This document shows positions 17,127 to 26,817 of a stretch of 64,000 nt of DNA, in pieces. The notes under the pieces were generated by a model. The model searched no databases and was not told the origin of the DNA. It saw only the letters and a list, made by a program, of their open reading frames with translations. Positions within the stretch are counted from its first letter, which is position 1. Every line of letters starts with the position of its first letter. The stretch spans positions 56,246 to 120,245 of the forward strand of contig DESI01000010.1 of the NCBI GenBank assembly GCA_002361235.1, read 5' to 3'. The translations under genes and the position numbers were made by a program. This DNA comes from Porphyromonadaceae bacterium UBA3318 (GTDB lineage: Bacteria; Bacteroidota; Bacteroidia; Bacteroidales; Muribaculaceae).

Positions 17127-18200
17127 CTATTTCTCAGGTTCGGCTGCTGCGGCGGCGGCCGGAGCTGCGGCGGCGGCCGCGGAGGCTATGTTGGCGGCTG
17201 CGGTAGCGGCGGCATCGGCGGCCGGAGCCTCGTAGCGGTACTTGGCCTCCCATCCCAGTGCGGATGCGCCTAACACGGCTGCGTCGCTGTCCTTGAGTTC
17301 CGAAATAAGGAGCTTGGTATGACCCTTGAAGATATTCAGTATATTCTTGTTGAAGGCTTCGCGCAGAGGTGTCATCAGCAGGTCGCCGCTCTTGGCCAGA
17401 CCGCCGAACAGGATAATGGCCTGCGGGCTGGAGAAGGCAACCATGTCGGCCATGGCCTCGCCCAAGATGGTTCCGGTATATGTGAATATCTCCTTGGCCA
17501 GCTTGTCGCCGGCGATAGCGGCATCGTACACATCCTTGGATGTGATGGCGTCGATGTCGAGGTTGCGGAGCAGCGATGGTTCCTGACGCACCTCGATGAA
17601 CTCACGTGCCGTGCGTGCCACGCCGGTGGCCGAGCAATAAGCCTCGAGACATCCGGTGCGTCCGCATCCGCATACACGGCCATTATTACGCTTCACGATG
17701 ATGTGGCCGAGCTCGCCGGCGAATCCGTCCGAGCCGTAAACCAGCTGACCGTTGATCACGATACCCGATCCGACACCGGTGCCGAGGGTGATCATGATGA
17801 AGTCCTTCATACCACGGGCTGCGCCGTATGTCATCTCGCCTAATGCAGCGGCATTCGCATCGTTGGTCACGGCAACAGGTACGCCACCGAATGCCTTGCT
17901 CACCTTCTCGGCCAGCGGAATCTCAGGGCCCCAGGGCAGGTTCGGCGGATTCTGGATCGCACCGGTGTAATAGTTGCCGTTAGGCGCTCCGATACCGATT
18001 CCCTGAATCTGATCCTCCAGTTCGTTTACTTTGATAAGGCGGCTCAGACCTTCGTGCAGCTCGGCTACATAATCGTCGAAATTAGTGTGCTTCTGGGTCT
18101 TGATTGAATCACTGGCCACTACCTGGCCACGGGCATCTACAATGCCGAACACCGTGTTGGTGCCGCCTATGTCTATACCTACTACATACGGTTTGCTCAT
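17127..18200 (-). CDS. ROK-family sugar kinase (probable glucokinase)
   Basis: Phosphorylates a hexose, probably glucose, with ATP. Motifs: VGIDIGGTNTVFGIVD (phosphate loop 1), MITLGTGVGSGIVING (phosphate loop 2), GELGHIIV (the metal-binding His of ROK), and VCGCGRTGCLEAYCS, the zinc-binding CxCGxxGCxE signature. The usual ROK protein is about 310-325 aa. This one is 357 aa because of a C-terminal extension of about 35 residues made almost only of Ala, ending AEPEK. The downstream terminator shows it is last in its transcript. prs lies 38 nt upstream on the same strand. Confidence 0.92.
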   Translation of the reverse strand: MSKPYVVGIDIGGTNTVFGIVDARGQVVASDSIKTQKHTNFDDYVAELHEGLSRLIKVNELEDQIQGIGIGAPNGNYYTGAIQNPPNLPWGPEIPLAEKVSKAFGGVPVAVTNDANAAALGEMTYGAARGMKDFIMITLGTGVGSGIVINGQLVYGSDGFAGELGHIIVKRNNGRVCGCGRTGCLEAYCSATGVARTAREFIEVRQEPSLLRNLDIDAITSKDVYDAAIAGDKLAKEIFTYTGTILGEAMADMVAFSSPQAIILFGGLAKSGDLLMTPLREAFNKNILNIFKGHTKLLISELKDSDAAVLGASALGWEAKYRYEAPAADAAATAAANIASAAAAAAPAAAAAAEPEK

Positions 18201-18238
18201 AATATTATGATTGTTAAAGTTGTCGGTTTATGACTTTG

Positions 18239-19183
18239 TTATTTGAATAAGTACTGGCTGGAGATCGACTGGTTGTTGTGAATGCGACGGATTGTGTCGG
18301 CAAACAGCTTGGCCACAGGCAGAATTGTCGCCTTGGGGTTTTCCTTGATATAGGGGATTGAATCGGTCAGCACCATCTCCTCGATGCCGCAGTTCAGCAC
18401 ACGCTCGGTAGCGGGGTCGGACATCACGCCGTGGCTGCAGAGTGCGCGTACGGACTTTGCGCCGTAGGTCAGCAGCAGGTCGGATGCCTTGGTGATTGTA
18501 CCTGCGGTGTCTACGATATCGTCTATCAGCACCACGTTCTTGCCTTCTACGTCACCGATGACGGTCATCTTCTCCACCACGTTGGCCTTGGCCCGGGTCT
18601 TGTGGCACAGCACTAAGGGTACATCGAAATACTTGGCATACGAGTTGGCTCGCTTTGCGCCGCCTACGTCGGGCGATGCTATTACCATATCCTTAAGGTG
18701 CAGGCTCTCGATGTAGGGGATAAAGATGGAGCTTGCATAGAGGTGATCGACGGGAACGTTGAAGAATCCCTGTATCTGGTCGGCATGGAGGTCCATGGTG
18801 ATGAGCCGGTCTATGCCTGCCACGCTGAGCAGGTCGGCCACCAGCTTGGCGGCGATGGACACTCTCGGCTTGTCCTTGCGGTCCTGACGCGCCCAGCCGA
18901 AGTAAGGCACCACTGCGATGATTGACGCTGCCGACGCACGCTTCGCCGCGTCTATCATCAGCAGAAGCTCCATCAGATTGTCTGCCGTCGGAAACGTGGA
19001 CTGCACAAGATACACTTCACTGCCTCGTATCGACTCCTCGAACGACACTTCAAATTCACCGTCGGCAAAACGCTCTCTGTTCATTTTGCCTAATTCAATG
19101 CCGAGTTCCTTGCAGATGCTCTCGCCAAGATACTTGGACGACGACCCTGCAAATACCTTGATCGGCGGTAGAGAATTGCTCAT
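18239..19183 (-). CDS. prs: Ribose-phosphate pyrophosphokinase
   Basis: Makes PRPP from ribose 5-phosphate and ATP for nucleotide, His, Trp and NAD synthesis. The 314-aa protein has all expected features: KVFAGSSSKYLGESI at the N-terminus, YFGWARQDRKDKPR (ATP-binding flexible loop region), MDLHADQIQGFF, and VLIDDIVDTAGT, the PRPP/ribose-5-phosphate binding loop. The length is normal. It is upstream of the ROK kinase and has its own clear promoter about 60 nt upstream. Confidence 0.96.
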   Translation of the reverse strand: MSNSLPPIKVFAGSSSKYLGESICKELGIELGKMNRERFADGEFEVSFEESIRGSEVYLVQSTFPTADNLMELLLMIDAAKRASAASIIAVVPYFGWARQDRKDKPRVSIAAKLVADLLSVAGIDRLITMDLHADQIQGFFNVPVDHLYASSIFIPYIESLHLKDMVIASPDVGGAKRANSYAKYFDVPLVLCHKTRAKANVVEKMTVIGDVEGKNVVLIDDIVDTAGTITKASDLLLTYGAKSVRALCSHGVMSDPATERVLNCGIEEMVLTDSIPYIKENPKATILPVAKLFADTIRRIHNNQSISSQYLFK

Positions 19184-19243
19184 GGGGTATGATGTTATTT
19201 TGTTCCGCGCGTCATCATTGTGTCAGACGCCGGTTTTATTCTA

Positions 19244-19276
19244 CAAAGTTAAAGATAATCCCTTATTAATGCAAAT
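19244..19276 (-). promoter_or_regulatory. Promoter for prs
   Basis: On the minus strand TTTG (19276-19273), 21-nt spacer, TAACTTTG (19251-19244). Both boxes match consensus; the leader to the prs start is about 55 nt. Confidence 0.72.
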
Positions 19277-19299
19277 GAAATGTTATAATAACATTAAAT

Positions 19300-21003
19300 T
19301 TATTTTGCGTTGTTGGTCGGCTTCACCTTTTTTAGCGGCAATATCAACGCATCGTGGGGCCCTATCTTCAGCATTGTCTGCTGTCCGCGCTGCATGGTGA
19401 ATACGTGCGGCTGCTTCCACAGCAGGTCCTCCACCTTGTAGTCACCCTCGGCTATTCCGGCCATGTCATAGCACAGGTCGGGCACGTTAAGATGGACGTC
19501 CTGCGACCGGTCGGCGAAGTTGACCAGGAACAGCAGCACATCCGTGTCGGTGTAGCGCACGAACGAGTATAGCCTGTGCGGGTCGAAGTCGGGCTGCTGC
19601 AGGTTGACGTACATCAGGTCGAAGAACGCGCCCTCGCGCACTGCGGCACTCTTGTTGCAGAGCGTCAGCACACGCTTATACAGATTGCGAAGCCACTTCT
19701 CGTGCGCGGTCAGGTGCGCGGTGCTGCACAGGCCGTTGTTGTACCAGCGGCGCAACGTGTCGAGGCTCCAGTAGTCGAAGATGGTGGTGCGGTTGTTGTC
19801 GCCGGCAAAGCCCTCGTTGTCGCGGGCCGGCTCGCCAAGCTCCTGACCGTAGTATAGCATGAACGGCCCCTTGCTCATCATGGCGCTCACCACCAAGTGC
19901 GGCACTACCTTCATGGGGTCGCCGGCAAAGGCCGGACTGGCGAAGCGTACCTCGTCGTGGTTCTCCAGGAAGTTGAGCATACGGTCGCCGATGCCGTCTA
20001 CGGTCTGCCAGCAGCCGGTCAGCTGAGCGGCCGATACGTTATTGCGCTCTATACCAACAAGTGTGTCGTACAGGTTCACCTTGTCGTACAGATAGTCGAA
20101 GCCGCAATAGTTCAGGAACGTATGATACAGGCTGACGTCGTATATCTCGCCGATGAAGATCAGTCCGGGATAGTCGCCCTTGACCTGCGGGATGGCCCAG
20201 TGCCAGAACTCGACGGGCACCATGAACACCATGTCGCAGCGGAAGCCGTCTATACCCTTAGAGGCCCAGAATCGCAGTATGTGCAGCATCCGCAGCCATG
20301 TGTCCGGAATCGGATCGTAGTATCCCTTGTGCTGCCAGGGATCTACGCCGTAGTTCAGCTTCACGGTCTCGTACCAGTCGGTTTTACCGCAGAAGGCGGT
20401 GAAGCAGTCGTTGCCGGTAGCTTTGGCGGGGAACTCCACGTATGGCGTATCGCCCTCGGCGCCTAAGTCGAAGTCCGGGGCGAACTGCTGGTTGGTTATG
20501 TAGTAGTAATTGTTGTTCGGTGTGAAGAACATGCCGATGTTGTCGTGCGCTCCGAAGTCGTCGATGCCGTCGGGAGCCACGTCCGAATGATACACACGGG
20601 CAGTGTGGTTGGGCACGAAATCCAGCAACACTTTCAGTCCTGCGTCGTGTGTCCGTTCCACCAGTGCCTGGAACTCATCCATACGCTTGTCCACGTCCTC
20701 GGCCAGTGCCGGCGACACATCGTAATAATCCTTTATGGCGTAAGGCGAACCGGCCTGCCCCTTCACCACGTTGGGATTGTCGGCCGGTATGCCGGGGAAC
20801 GCGGTCTTGGTGGCCATCTCTATCACGCCGGTGTACCATACATGGGTCACACCGAGGCTCCGTATGGACTTCAACGTCTTTTCGGTAAGTCCGTTGAATT
20901 TGCCGCTTCCGTTCTGCTCGTAGCTGCCGTCGGCCACGCATTCCGACTCCATATTGGTCATGATGCGCGGAAACATCTGGTAAACTATTGGCTTCTCTTT
21001 CAT
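19300..21003 (-). CDS. GH13 alpha-amylase-family enzyme (cytoplasmic)
   Basis: Alpha-glucan-acting glycoside hydrolase of 567 aa without a signal peptide, so probably cytoplasmic. The four GH13 regions are present: LLDFVPNHTAR (region I), GIDGFRCDMVF (region II, Asp nucleophile), LIFIGEIYDVS (region III, acid/base Glu) and NFLENHDEVRFA (region IV, transition-state Asp). The C-terminal 100 residues look like the usual all-beta domain C. It might degrade imported malto-oligosaccharides or internal glycogen. No sus genes are adjacent, so specificity is open. It stands apart from both neighbours (80 nt and 116 nt gaps). Confidence 0.92.
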   Translation of the reverse strand: MKEKPIVYQMFPRIMTNMESECVADGSYEQNGSGKFNGLTEKTLKSIRSLGVTHVWYTGVIEMATKTAFPGIPADNPNVVKGQAGSPYAIKDYYDVSPALAEDVDKRMDEFQALVERTHDAGLKVLLDFVPNHTARVYHSDVAPDGIDDFGAHDNIGMFFTPNNNYYYITNQQFAPDFDLGAEGDTPYVEFPAKATGNDCFTAFCGKTDWYETVKLNYGVDPWQHKGYYDPIPDTWLRMLHILRFWASKGIDGFRCDMVFMVPVEFWHWAIPQVKGDYPGLIFIGEIYDVSLYHTFLNYCGFDYLYDKVNLYDTLVGIERNNVSAAQLTGCWQTVDGIGDRMLNFLENHDEVRFASPAFAGDPMKVVPHLVVSAMMSKGPFMLYYGQELGEPARDNEGFAGDNNRTTIFDYWSLDTLRRWYNNGLCSTAHLTAHEKWLRNLYKRVLTLCNKSAAVREGAFFDLMYVNLQQPDFDPHRLYSFVRYTDTDVLLFLVNFADRSQDVHLNVPDLCYDMAGIAEGDYKVEDLLWKQPHVFTMQRGQQTMLKIGPHDALILPLKKVKPTNNAK

Positions 21004-21083
21004 CGTTCTGATTCTATGTCGGTTGTCCGTTGTTGTTTATTGTAGATAGATTTTGCAAGGTCATTCTGTCTGTAATCTGTCGT

Positions 21084-21926
21084 TCAGGTATTCTTCCTGA
21101 CGGCTCCGCTCTTGCTTATCTCGCTCAGTATCCTGCAGGTGGCCTCGTAGCCTATGTTGATGTTGCGGTTCAGGGCCTTTAGGTCGAACAGCTTGGTCTC
21201 CACTATTTCCAATGGCTTTATCACATAGTCGCATATCTCCATGTCGTGGATTACGTTGGCCTTCATCGACAGCGAGAAGGCACGCGCCGCGATATCGAGT
21301 ATCGAGTTGCGGTAGCGGTACTTTCGGTTCAGAGGCGAGCAGTTGGAACCGAACAGAACGTCGCATTCCTTGCGTATGGCCCATGCCGGCAGATTGTGCA
21401 GCACGCCGCCGTCTACATAATATTCTCCATCGATCTTGATGGGATTGAATATCACAGGCACGCTGCACGACGCCAGTACGCGGGGCACAATCGCTCCCTT
21501 GCGCCAGCCTACCTGCGTGCCGCGCGACAGATTGGTGGCGCAAACTATGGCAGGTATCTTCAGTTCCTCTATGTTCTTCACCGGGAGCCATGAATCCAGC
21601 AGCTTGGCGAATTTATTCAGCTTGAATATACCGGCCTTGGGGATGGACCATTCGGTGAAGTCGCCGAAATTACCGGACTCCACGAAACATTCCTTGATAT
21701 CCATGGGCGATAGGCCGGAGGCATACAGCACACCCGCTATGGAACCGGCCGACACGCCCGAGATGATCTGCGGCTTCAGCCCGAACTCCTCCATGGCCAT
21801 CAGCACGCCGATGTGCGAGAATCCCTTCGCTCCGCCGCCGCCCAACGCTATCCCTATCTTCTTCTGCCTCTTGATGCCCAGATAGCTCGCTATATTGTCA
21901 ATATTTATATTGAATGGAATATCCAT
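21084..21926 (-). CDS. Patatin-like phospholipase
   Basis: Ser-Asp dyad lipid acyl hydrolase of 280 aa. Motifs: GIALGGGGAKGFSHIG (oxyanion hole Gly-rich loop), SGVSAGSIAGVL (GxSxG nucleophile) and YVDGGVLHNLP (DGG, catalytic Asp). There is no signal peptide or barrel domain, unlike the long outer-membrane patatins, so it is probably a cytoplasmic or peripheral RssA/YchK-like enzyme. It lies downstream of tamB, separated by a 122-nt spacer filled by an intergenic repeat element. Confidence 0.92.
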   Translation of the reverse strand: MDIPFNINIDNIASYLGIKRQKKIGIALGGGGAKGFSHIGVLMAMEEFGLKPQIISGVSAGSIAGVLYASGLSPMDIKECFVESGNFGDFTEWSIPKAGIFKLNKFAKLLDSWLPVKNIEELKIPAIVCATNLSRGTQVGWRKGAIVPRVLASCSVPVIFNPIKIDGEYYVDGGVLHNLPAWAIRKECDVLFGSNCSPLNRKYRYRNSILDIAARAFSLSMKANVIHDMEICDYVIKPLEIVETKLFDLKALNRNINIGYEATCRILSEISKSGAVRKNT

Positions 21927-21934
21927 GCTTTATT

Positions 21935-22040
21935 AAAGTTTAAAGAGTTTATAGAGTTAACAAAGTTAAGATAATAGTATCGTCATTGGTATGTCTACAC
22001 ATTCCTCTATACTTTATAAACTTTCTCAACTTTATAAACT
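21935..22040. repeat. Dispersed intergenic repeat, copy A
   Basis: About 106 bp built of AGTTTATAAAGTT-like words at both ends in opposite orientation around a less AT-rich centre. Its sequence is clearly related to the reverse complement of 38140-38255; a 17-nt core (AAAGTTAAGATAATAGT) is identical and similarity runs along the whole length. It fills nearly the whole gap between the tamB stop and the patatin start. Confidence 0.75.
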
Positions 22041-22048
22041 ATACATAC

Positions 22049-25000
22049 TCAACGTACGGAATCGGGTTTTAGCCCATTCTGTTTCTTCTTTTTGCGAAGG
22101 AACTTGAACGCGTCGTCAAAGTCCTTGCGGAAAATGATGCCCACGCCCTGTGTGGTCAGCGCCGATTTCAAGTAATAATATGCGTCATTGAAATGATTGT
22201 ATGCCTTGAGCCGCAGCTTCCCGTCCTTGGTGAGCAGATACTCCAGGTCGAAGTCGCCGATAAACGTGGTCTGCGATACACTGCGGTCGCGGTAACCGAG
22301 GTTGCCGTTGATTATAAGCCTGTTGTCAAACAGTTGGGACGACAGCGCCAGGTCCACCTCCATGTCCGAGAAGTCGTTTCTTCCGGACTTGAACGATGGA
22401 TTGAGCGACACCTTGTCGGTCAATTGCGACACCACGTTGGATATCTGAGACGACAGCGTGGATGACGCCATCGACACCAATTCGCCGTCGGATGTGCCCG
22501 AGAACTGGGGGGTGTAGAATCTGTTAAGCGCCAACAGGTACAGCACCTGCTGCTGCATCATCTCCTCCGACGACACGATGCTGCGCACCTTACGCTCCAC
22601 ATCGCCTGTAACGGTAGGCAGCGCTATGTCGAAGGCCAGCTCCGGGTGCTGCAGCTCGCCGGTCACCTTAAGCAACGCCTCCACCGGTACGGAACTGCGG
22701 TTCAGGTCGCGGTCGGTGGCGAAACTTTTGTCAAGATCTGACAGATTTGTGTTTACCCTGTATCCTGCCGTCAGGTCAAGAATGCCTTTCATCGCATCGC
22801 CGTTGAACGAGATGCTGCTCCCTTCCTTTATCTTGAAGTCTCGGATTATGATGTCCTGGAATGTGAAGCGGTAGCTGCCGTCGTTGATAGCATAACGGCC
22901 GAACAGCTCGACGTTGTCGTTAAACGTGTTGTAGTTCAGACGCATCGCTCCGGAACCTGTGGCCGTTATCTTGTCGCCGGCTGCGGGATCCATTATCACG
23001 TTCATCTTCAGCGACGGTGTGAGGGCAACGGACAGGTCCATCTCGAAGATTCCGGCTTCCTCCTCTTCCTCCGCAGGCTTCTTGAACTGGGTCTCGAACT
23101 CCTCCTGTTCCGTTATCACGGTCTCGACTTTCTTATGACTGTCGGTGAATGTCAGGAAGTCGTATTCTTCTGCCGTCTGTGTCTTCTCCATCGAGAAGGT
23201 GAAAGTTGAATTCGGTTCGGTCGTGGCGTCGAAACTTACGAGTGTATAGCCGGGATAACCGGATATACGTCCCGACCCCGATGCGAAAATGCGGCCCCAC
23301 CAGGCCTGACCGGACGCGGATGTCATGTCGTAGCACAGCATCCGTTTTATATCCTTCAGGTTCAGGTCTATCTTGGCGTCGTGGAAGTATTCGTGGCTCA
23401 CAGAGCCGGCCAGTACGCCGCCGTTGCCGTAACGGTCACTGATACGGAAGCCGGGTATCACTATCTTGTCTTCGTCAAACAATACCGAGTCCGAGCCGTA
23501 GTACGTCACGTTGGTATACCCAATCTTGATGGCTGCGGTATCGGCGAATGCCTTACCTGTCAGGCGTATCCTCTTGAAATTACCGTACAGGGTCAGGTCG
23601 GCCGAGCCGGCTCCCTCCACCTTTTCCATCACGTTGCTCAGGAACGGTTGTATCAGCGCTAAGTTAATCTTATGGGCGTCGAAATTGATGCGCAGCGAAT
23701 CCTGCGTCACGAATATCTTGCCGTCCACCTTGGTGTACACGTCCCTGGCACCACCATTTATGTCGGCGCCGATACCCACCGCCTTGTTGGCGTTATCCCA
23801 ATAACCCACAAGGTCTGCATCACCCACGTCGGCGCCGTTGTAACTGAAATTCTTCACATGGAGGCCTCGAGTCTCTGCCAATGGCGCTCCGCTGAACAGA
23901 TTAGAGGCCACCGCCTGACCCGTGGCGTGGCCACCGAACGTCACATAGTTGATGTTCAGCGTGTTGAATATGTACGACAGATCTATATCCCTCAGATTGG
24001 CCACTAATTCGTCATCCGGCGAATCGGATGCCGCGCCCTGAATGGTCAGATACTGGTCGCCGTGATTAAGGCTTAGATTATCCACCGTCAGTCGCTTGTC
24101 GCTGAAACGAACCGTGGCCGGCGACATCCGCCACGTCTCGTTATTGATCACTATCTCGCTGGGGTTGATGGCAATATCCAGATCCTTCTTGCCAGCTTCA
24201 TTGCTCACGATGTTCAGTCCGAGGTCGATGCTGCCTTTTTCCCTGCCGCTCTCCCCTTTCCATGCCAACAGACCGGACACCCGGTCGTTCAGCGCATGAC
24301 CGTCAACGTCAAGATGCACATACTGGGTCTTTATCGGGTAATCGGCACCCACCTTTACAGTCATTCCGTTTGCAACGGTCGATTCGGCAGCTACATTCAC
24401 GTTCTTGATCAGCTTGTTTCCGCCCTGAATCAGATACGGAGCGGATACATTCACGTTCATACGCCCGTTGTCCACGTTTCCATACAGACGCGCGGGCACT
24501 CCCGGACGCACCTTAAGGTTAAGCGCTTCGTATATCTTTGCGTCTGACTTGATGGTGAAGTCGTAATTAAGGCTGTTTACGTTGACTGGCTGTCTGACAG
24601 GCGCCTTGATATATGCCGGCAATGCCCGGGACAGTATGTCGGTGGCGAGCACCGGAAGGTCCTTGAACACGAACTGCCCCTGCACATTCCCGTCCATTAC
24701 ATCGCTCGCCAGGTCTATGCGCCTGATTTCATTTACGTTGCTGACATCGAGATTCAGATACGACAGCGCCAATGTATTTCCGTTTGCGGGTGTATAGTTT
24801 ATGTCAGATATGCGGGCAAAGCCTGTGACATTGTCCTCGTTGTTACCGGTCGCTTTCACGTCGAGCGATGCCGCCTGAAACACCGGACTTTGCTTAGGCA
24901 ATATGCCGAAGGCCCTGCAGTCAAGTCTCAGGTCGTTGCCCGTCACGTCCCATGTGGATGCGGCGCCGTCGAGCGTACAGTTAGCCGTCACCTCGCCGTT

Positions 25001-26536
25001 GGCCGCCAAGCCCGACACCTGCGCCTGCAGGTCGGTCTGCTTGCCCTTCTTCTGCGCTTCGACGTATATGTCGGTCAGCTCCTGACCGTTGACAAACATC
25101 GACGGAGCCTCGACCCTGACGTTGCCGTTGCTGCGCCGCAGGTCATTGAGTGTCAGGCCGACCTCTCCTTCTGCCTTGGCCTGGATCTGGCCGACAGGCT
25201 GCGAGGCTATGAGCGAACCGAGATCGAAGCCCTCGGTGTCTGCCATAAACTTGCCGTTTATGTTCTTGTCATGCAGATTTCCTCTCACGTCTAAGTTTAT
25301 CAGTCCCTGATCTGTGGACACCAGCCCCTGGAACACGCCGCCCGACCCGGCCAGCGACACGCCGCCGTCGCCCTTCACCAGTATCTGGCCGGCCTTGGTC
25401 AGTATGTCGGCAGCACCGGTATCCTTCACACCCACTGCGTCAAGCACCTGGGCTATGTAACCGCCCTCTGCTTCCACTTCCAGGTCATCGGCAATAAGCT
25501 CCAGTTCTTCAGGCGTTGCAACACCTGACACATTGCCTCTGAAATTTATGTCGGCATTACCGTTATTGTCTGTCACAGACAGATTCTCGACTCTGAACCT
25601 GTTGACCGATCCATCTACATGAACGTCGATGTCATACTTTCCCGAAATCTGATCGAGACTCGGCAACAAGAATGCCAGCTCGCCAGGATGCAGGTTGTCG
25701 ATGTTGACGATTACATCAAGATCGGCTTTCCTGAGGTCGTTGACAATGTTCCTGAATCCTGAGATGGGGAGTTTCTGATTGTTGACGCGCACCTTTGCAT
25801 CAGACAGGTCGAGACGGAAGTTCCGCAGTTCTATTTCCTGCGGAGTCACGCTGGCGAAAAAAGACAGGCCGTCCACGTATAGTCCCGACTTCTCCCTGAA
25901 ACTGAGGCGTCTTAGGTTCACCACATAGTCGTCGTTCTTAAGCCTGGGCATCGATATGTCCGCGCGCAGATTGCTTACTTTCAGATGATTGGGGTCCAAC
26001 ACATTCTGCGCCTTGACAGGTTGCCACAGACGGTCGAATCTCACATTCGACTTTCGAATCACGATGTTATGCAGCACAAGGTCGAACTTGGTCGGTTCAT
26101 TTTTTTGCTGTTTCGGCTTAAAGGCATCGATTATGAACTGGATGTTAAGCGGCCCGCCCTCCCGGGCTTGTGTTATTCCGGCATCAAGGCCGATGATCTC
26201 TGCGTAAGTGATTTCTATTTTCTGCGATATCAGCAGTTTCCAGAAGGCCACTCCGGCTCCGAGGTCCTTTACCGATATACACTTCTGATTGCCGGGAGTA
26301 CGGATTTCCACATCACTGAGTTGCAGTTCGTTGAACGGCATTATGGAAACATCGCCTATCGTGACCGGAGCCTTGAACAATTGTGTCAACTGTTTCTCCG
26401 CCTCATTGCGGATCAATTTCTGCACCGGAGGCATAGACATCGCGACATAAAGCAACACGACGATAGCCCCCACTGTAAGAATGGCGGCGAACAATATGCT
26501 GCGTGCTACACGATAGACACTCCTCACGGCTGTCAT
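22049..26536 (-). CDS. tamB: TamB-like translocation and assembly module protein (DUF490/AsmA-like)
   Basis: A very large envelope protein (1495 aa) anchored by one N-terminal membrane helix (about residues 12-34, SILFAAILTVGAIVVLLYVA), followed by long stretches of alternating beta-strand segments typical of lipid-conducting or barrel-assembly TamB/AsmA proteins. The final 400 residues have the DUF490 pattern (e.g. QQQVLYLLALNRFYTP, near SGTSDGELVSMASSTLSSQ). It spans the periplasm and helps outer-membrane protein or phospholipid traffic. It starts 4 nt after a TAnnTTTG box, so its mRNA is nearly leaderless. In many Bacteroidota it is divergent from tsaD; here a 4-kb cassette lies between them. 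Confidence 0.93.
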   Translation of the reverse strand: MTAVRSVYRVARSILFAAILTVGAIVVLLYVAMSMPPVQKLIRNEAEKQLTQLFKAPVTIGDVSIMPFNELQLSDVEIRTPGNQKCISVKDLGAGVAFWKLLISQKIEITYAEIIGLDAGITQAREGGPLNIQFIIDAFKPKQQKNEPTKFDLVLHNIVIRKSNVRFDRLWQPVKAQNVLDPNHLKVSNLRADISMPRLKNDDYVVNLRRLSFREKSGLYVDGLSFFASVTPQEIELRNFRLDLSDAKVRVNNQKLPISGFRNIVNDLRKADLDVIVNIDNLHPGELAFLLPSLDQISGKYDIDVHVDGSVNRFRVENLSVTDNNGNADINFRGNVSGVATPEELELIADDLEVEAEGGYIAQVLDAVGVKDTGAADILTKAGQILVKGDGGVSLAGSGGVFQGLVSTDQGLINLDVRGNLHDKNINGKFMADTEGFDLGSLIASQPVGQIQAKAEGEVGLTLNDLRRSNGNVRVEAPSMFVNGQELTDIYVEAQKKGKQTDLQAQVSGLAANGEVTANCTLDGAASTWDVTGNDLRLDCRAFGILPKQSPVFQAASLDVKATGNNEDNVTGFARISDINYTPANGNTLALSYLNLDVSNVNEIRRIDLASDVMDGNVQGQFVFKDLPVLATDILSRALPAYIKAPVRQPVNVNSLNYDFTIKSDAKIYEALNLKVRPGVPARLYGNVDNGRMNVNVSAPYLIQGGNKLIKNVNVAAESTVANGMTVKVGADYPIKTQYVHLDVDGHALNDRVSGLLAWKGESGREKGSIDLGLNIVSNEAGKKDLDIAINPSEIVINNETWRMSPATVRFSDKRLTVDNLSLNHGDQYLTIQGAASDSPDDELVANLRDIDLSYIFNTLNINYVTFGGHATGQAVASNLFSGAPLAETRGLHVKNFSYNGADVGDADLVGYWDNANKAVGIGADINGGARDVYTKVDGKIFVTQDSLRINFDAHKINLALIQPFLSNVMEKVEGAGSADLTLYGNFKRIRLTGKAFADTAAIKIGYTNVTYYGSDSVLFDEDKIVIPGFRISDRYGNGGVLAGSVSHEYFHDAKIDLNLKDIKRMLCYDMTSASGQAWWGRIFASGSGRISGYPGYTLVSFDATTEPNSTFTFSMEKTQTAEEYDFLTFTDSHKKVETVITEQEEFETQFKKPAEEEEEAGIFEMDLSVALTPSLKMNVIMDPAAGDKITATGSGAMRLNYNTFNDNVELFGRYAINDGSYRFTFQDIIIRDFKIKEGSSISFNGDAMKGILDLTAGYRVNTNLSDLDKSFATDRDLNRSSVPVEALLKVTGELQHPELAFDIALPTVTGDVERKVRSIVSSEEMMQQQVLYLLALNRFYTPQFSGTSDGELVSMASSTLSSQISNVVSQLTDKVSLNPSFKSGRNDFSDMEVDLALSSQLFDNRLIINGNLGYRDRSVSQTTFIGDFDLEYLLTKDGKLRLKAYNHFNDAYYYLKSALTTQGVGIIFRKDFDDAFKFLRKKKKQNGLKPDSVR

Positions 26537-26540
26537 ACCG

Positions 26541-26548
26541 CAAAATTA
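26541..26548 (-). promoter_or_regulatory. -7 element for tamB, directly at the start codon
   Basis: TAATTTTG on the minus strand, followed by CGGT and the ATG at 26536. The 16-nt string TAATTTTGCGGTATGA is identical to that in front of tsaD at 30758. The -33 region is only T-rich, so the -33 box is weak. Confidence 0.6.
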
Positions 26549-26765
26549 CAAATTTTTTCTCACACTGAAAAACTTAGCCCACCAATCCCATCCCAATCCC
26601 ATCCCTCATTCCGATTCATCCGTCACTCATCATAATAGTGGCATGGGCATTCAGTGCCACGCATCAGCTCTGACAAATAAATCTTACATTATCCGGTATC
26701 TTTACGGATTTCTATATCTTGCTACTGTTTTGTAATTTTACAGATAGTATTGCCACGTGTAGTAT
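26549..26765. other. Intergenic boundary of the restriction-modification island
   Basis: No gene seen. It holds short direct repeats of CCCAATCCCAT type (about 26579-26604), a small hairpin GTGGCA/TGCCAC (26638-26643 / 26655-26660), and a change to AT-rich sequence. Two direct copies of TAGTAT (26745-26750, 26760-26765) lie in front of the controller gene, with an inverted copy at 26799-26804. Confidence 0.5.
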
Positions 26766-26808
26766 GTTGACGCCAGCCGTTATAGTGTTTAATTTCGCAT
26801 ACTAATTA
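26766..26808 (+). promoter_or_regulatory. Promoter and candidate operator of the controller-endonuclease operon
   Basis: GTTG (26766-26769), 20-nt spacer, TAATTTCG (26790-26797), then CATACTAATTA. The string TAATTTCGC, AT, then TAATTA recurs in front of the methyltransferase operon (30632-30650, minus strand). The shared part overlaps the expected transcription start, suggesting a common binding site for the XRE protein. Confidence 0.55.
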
Positions 26809-26817
26809 TAGCGCAAA

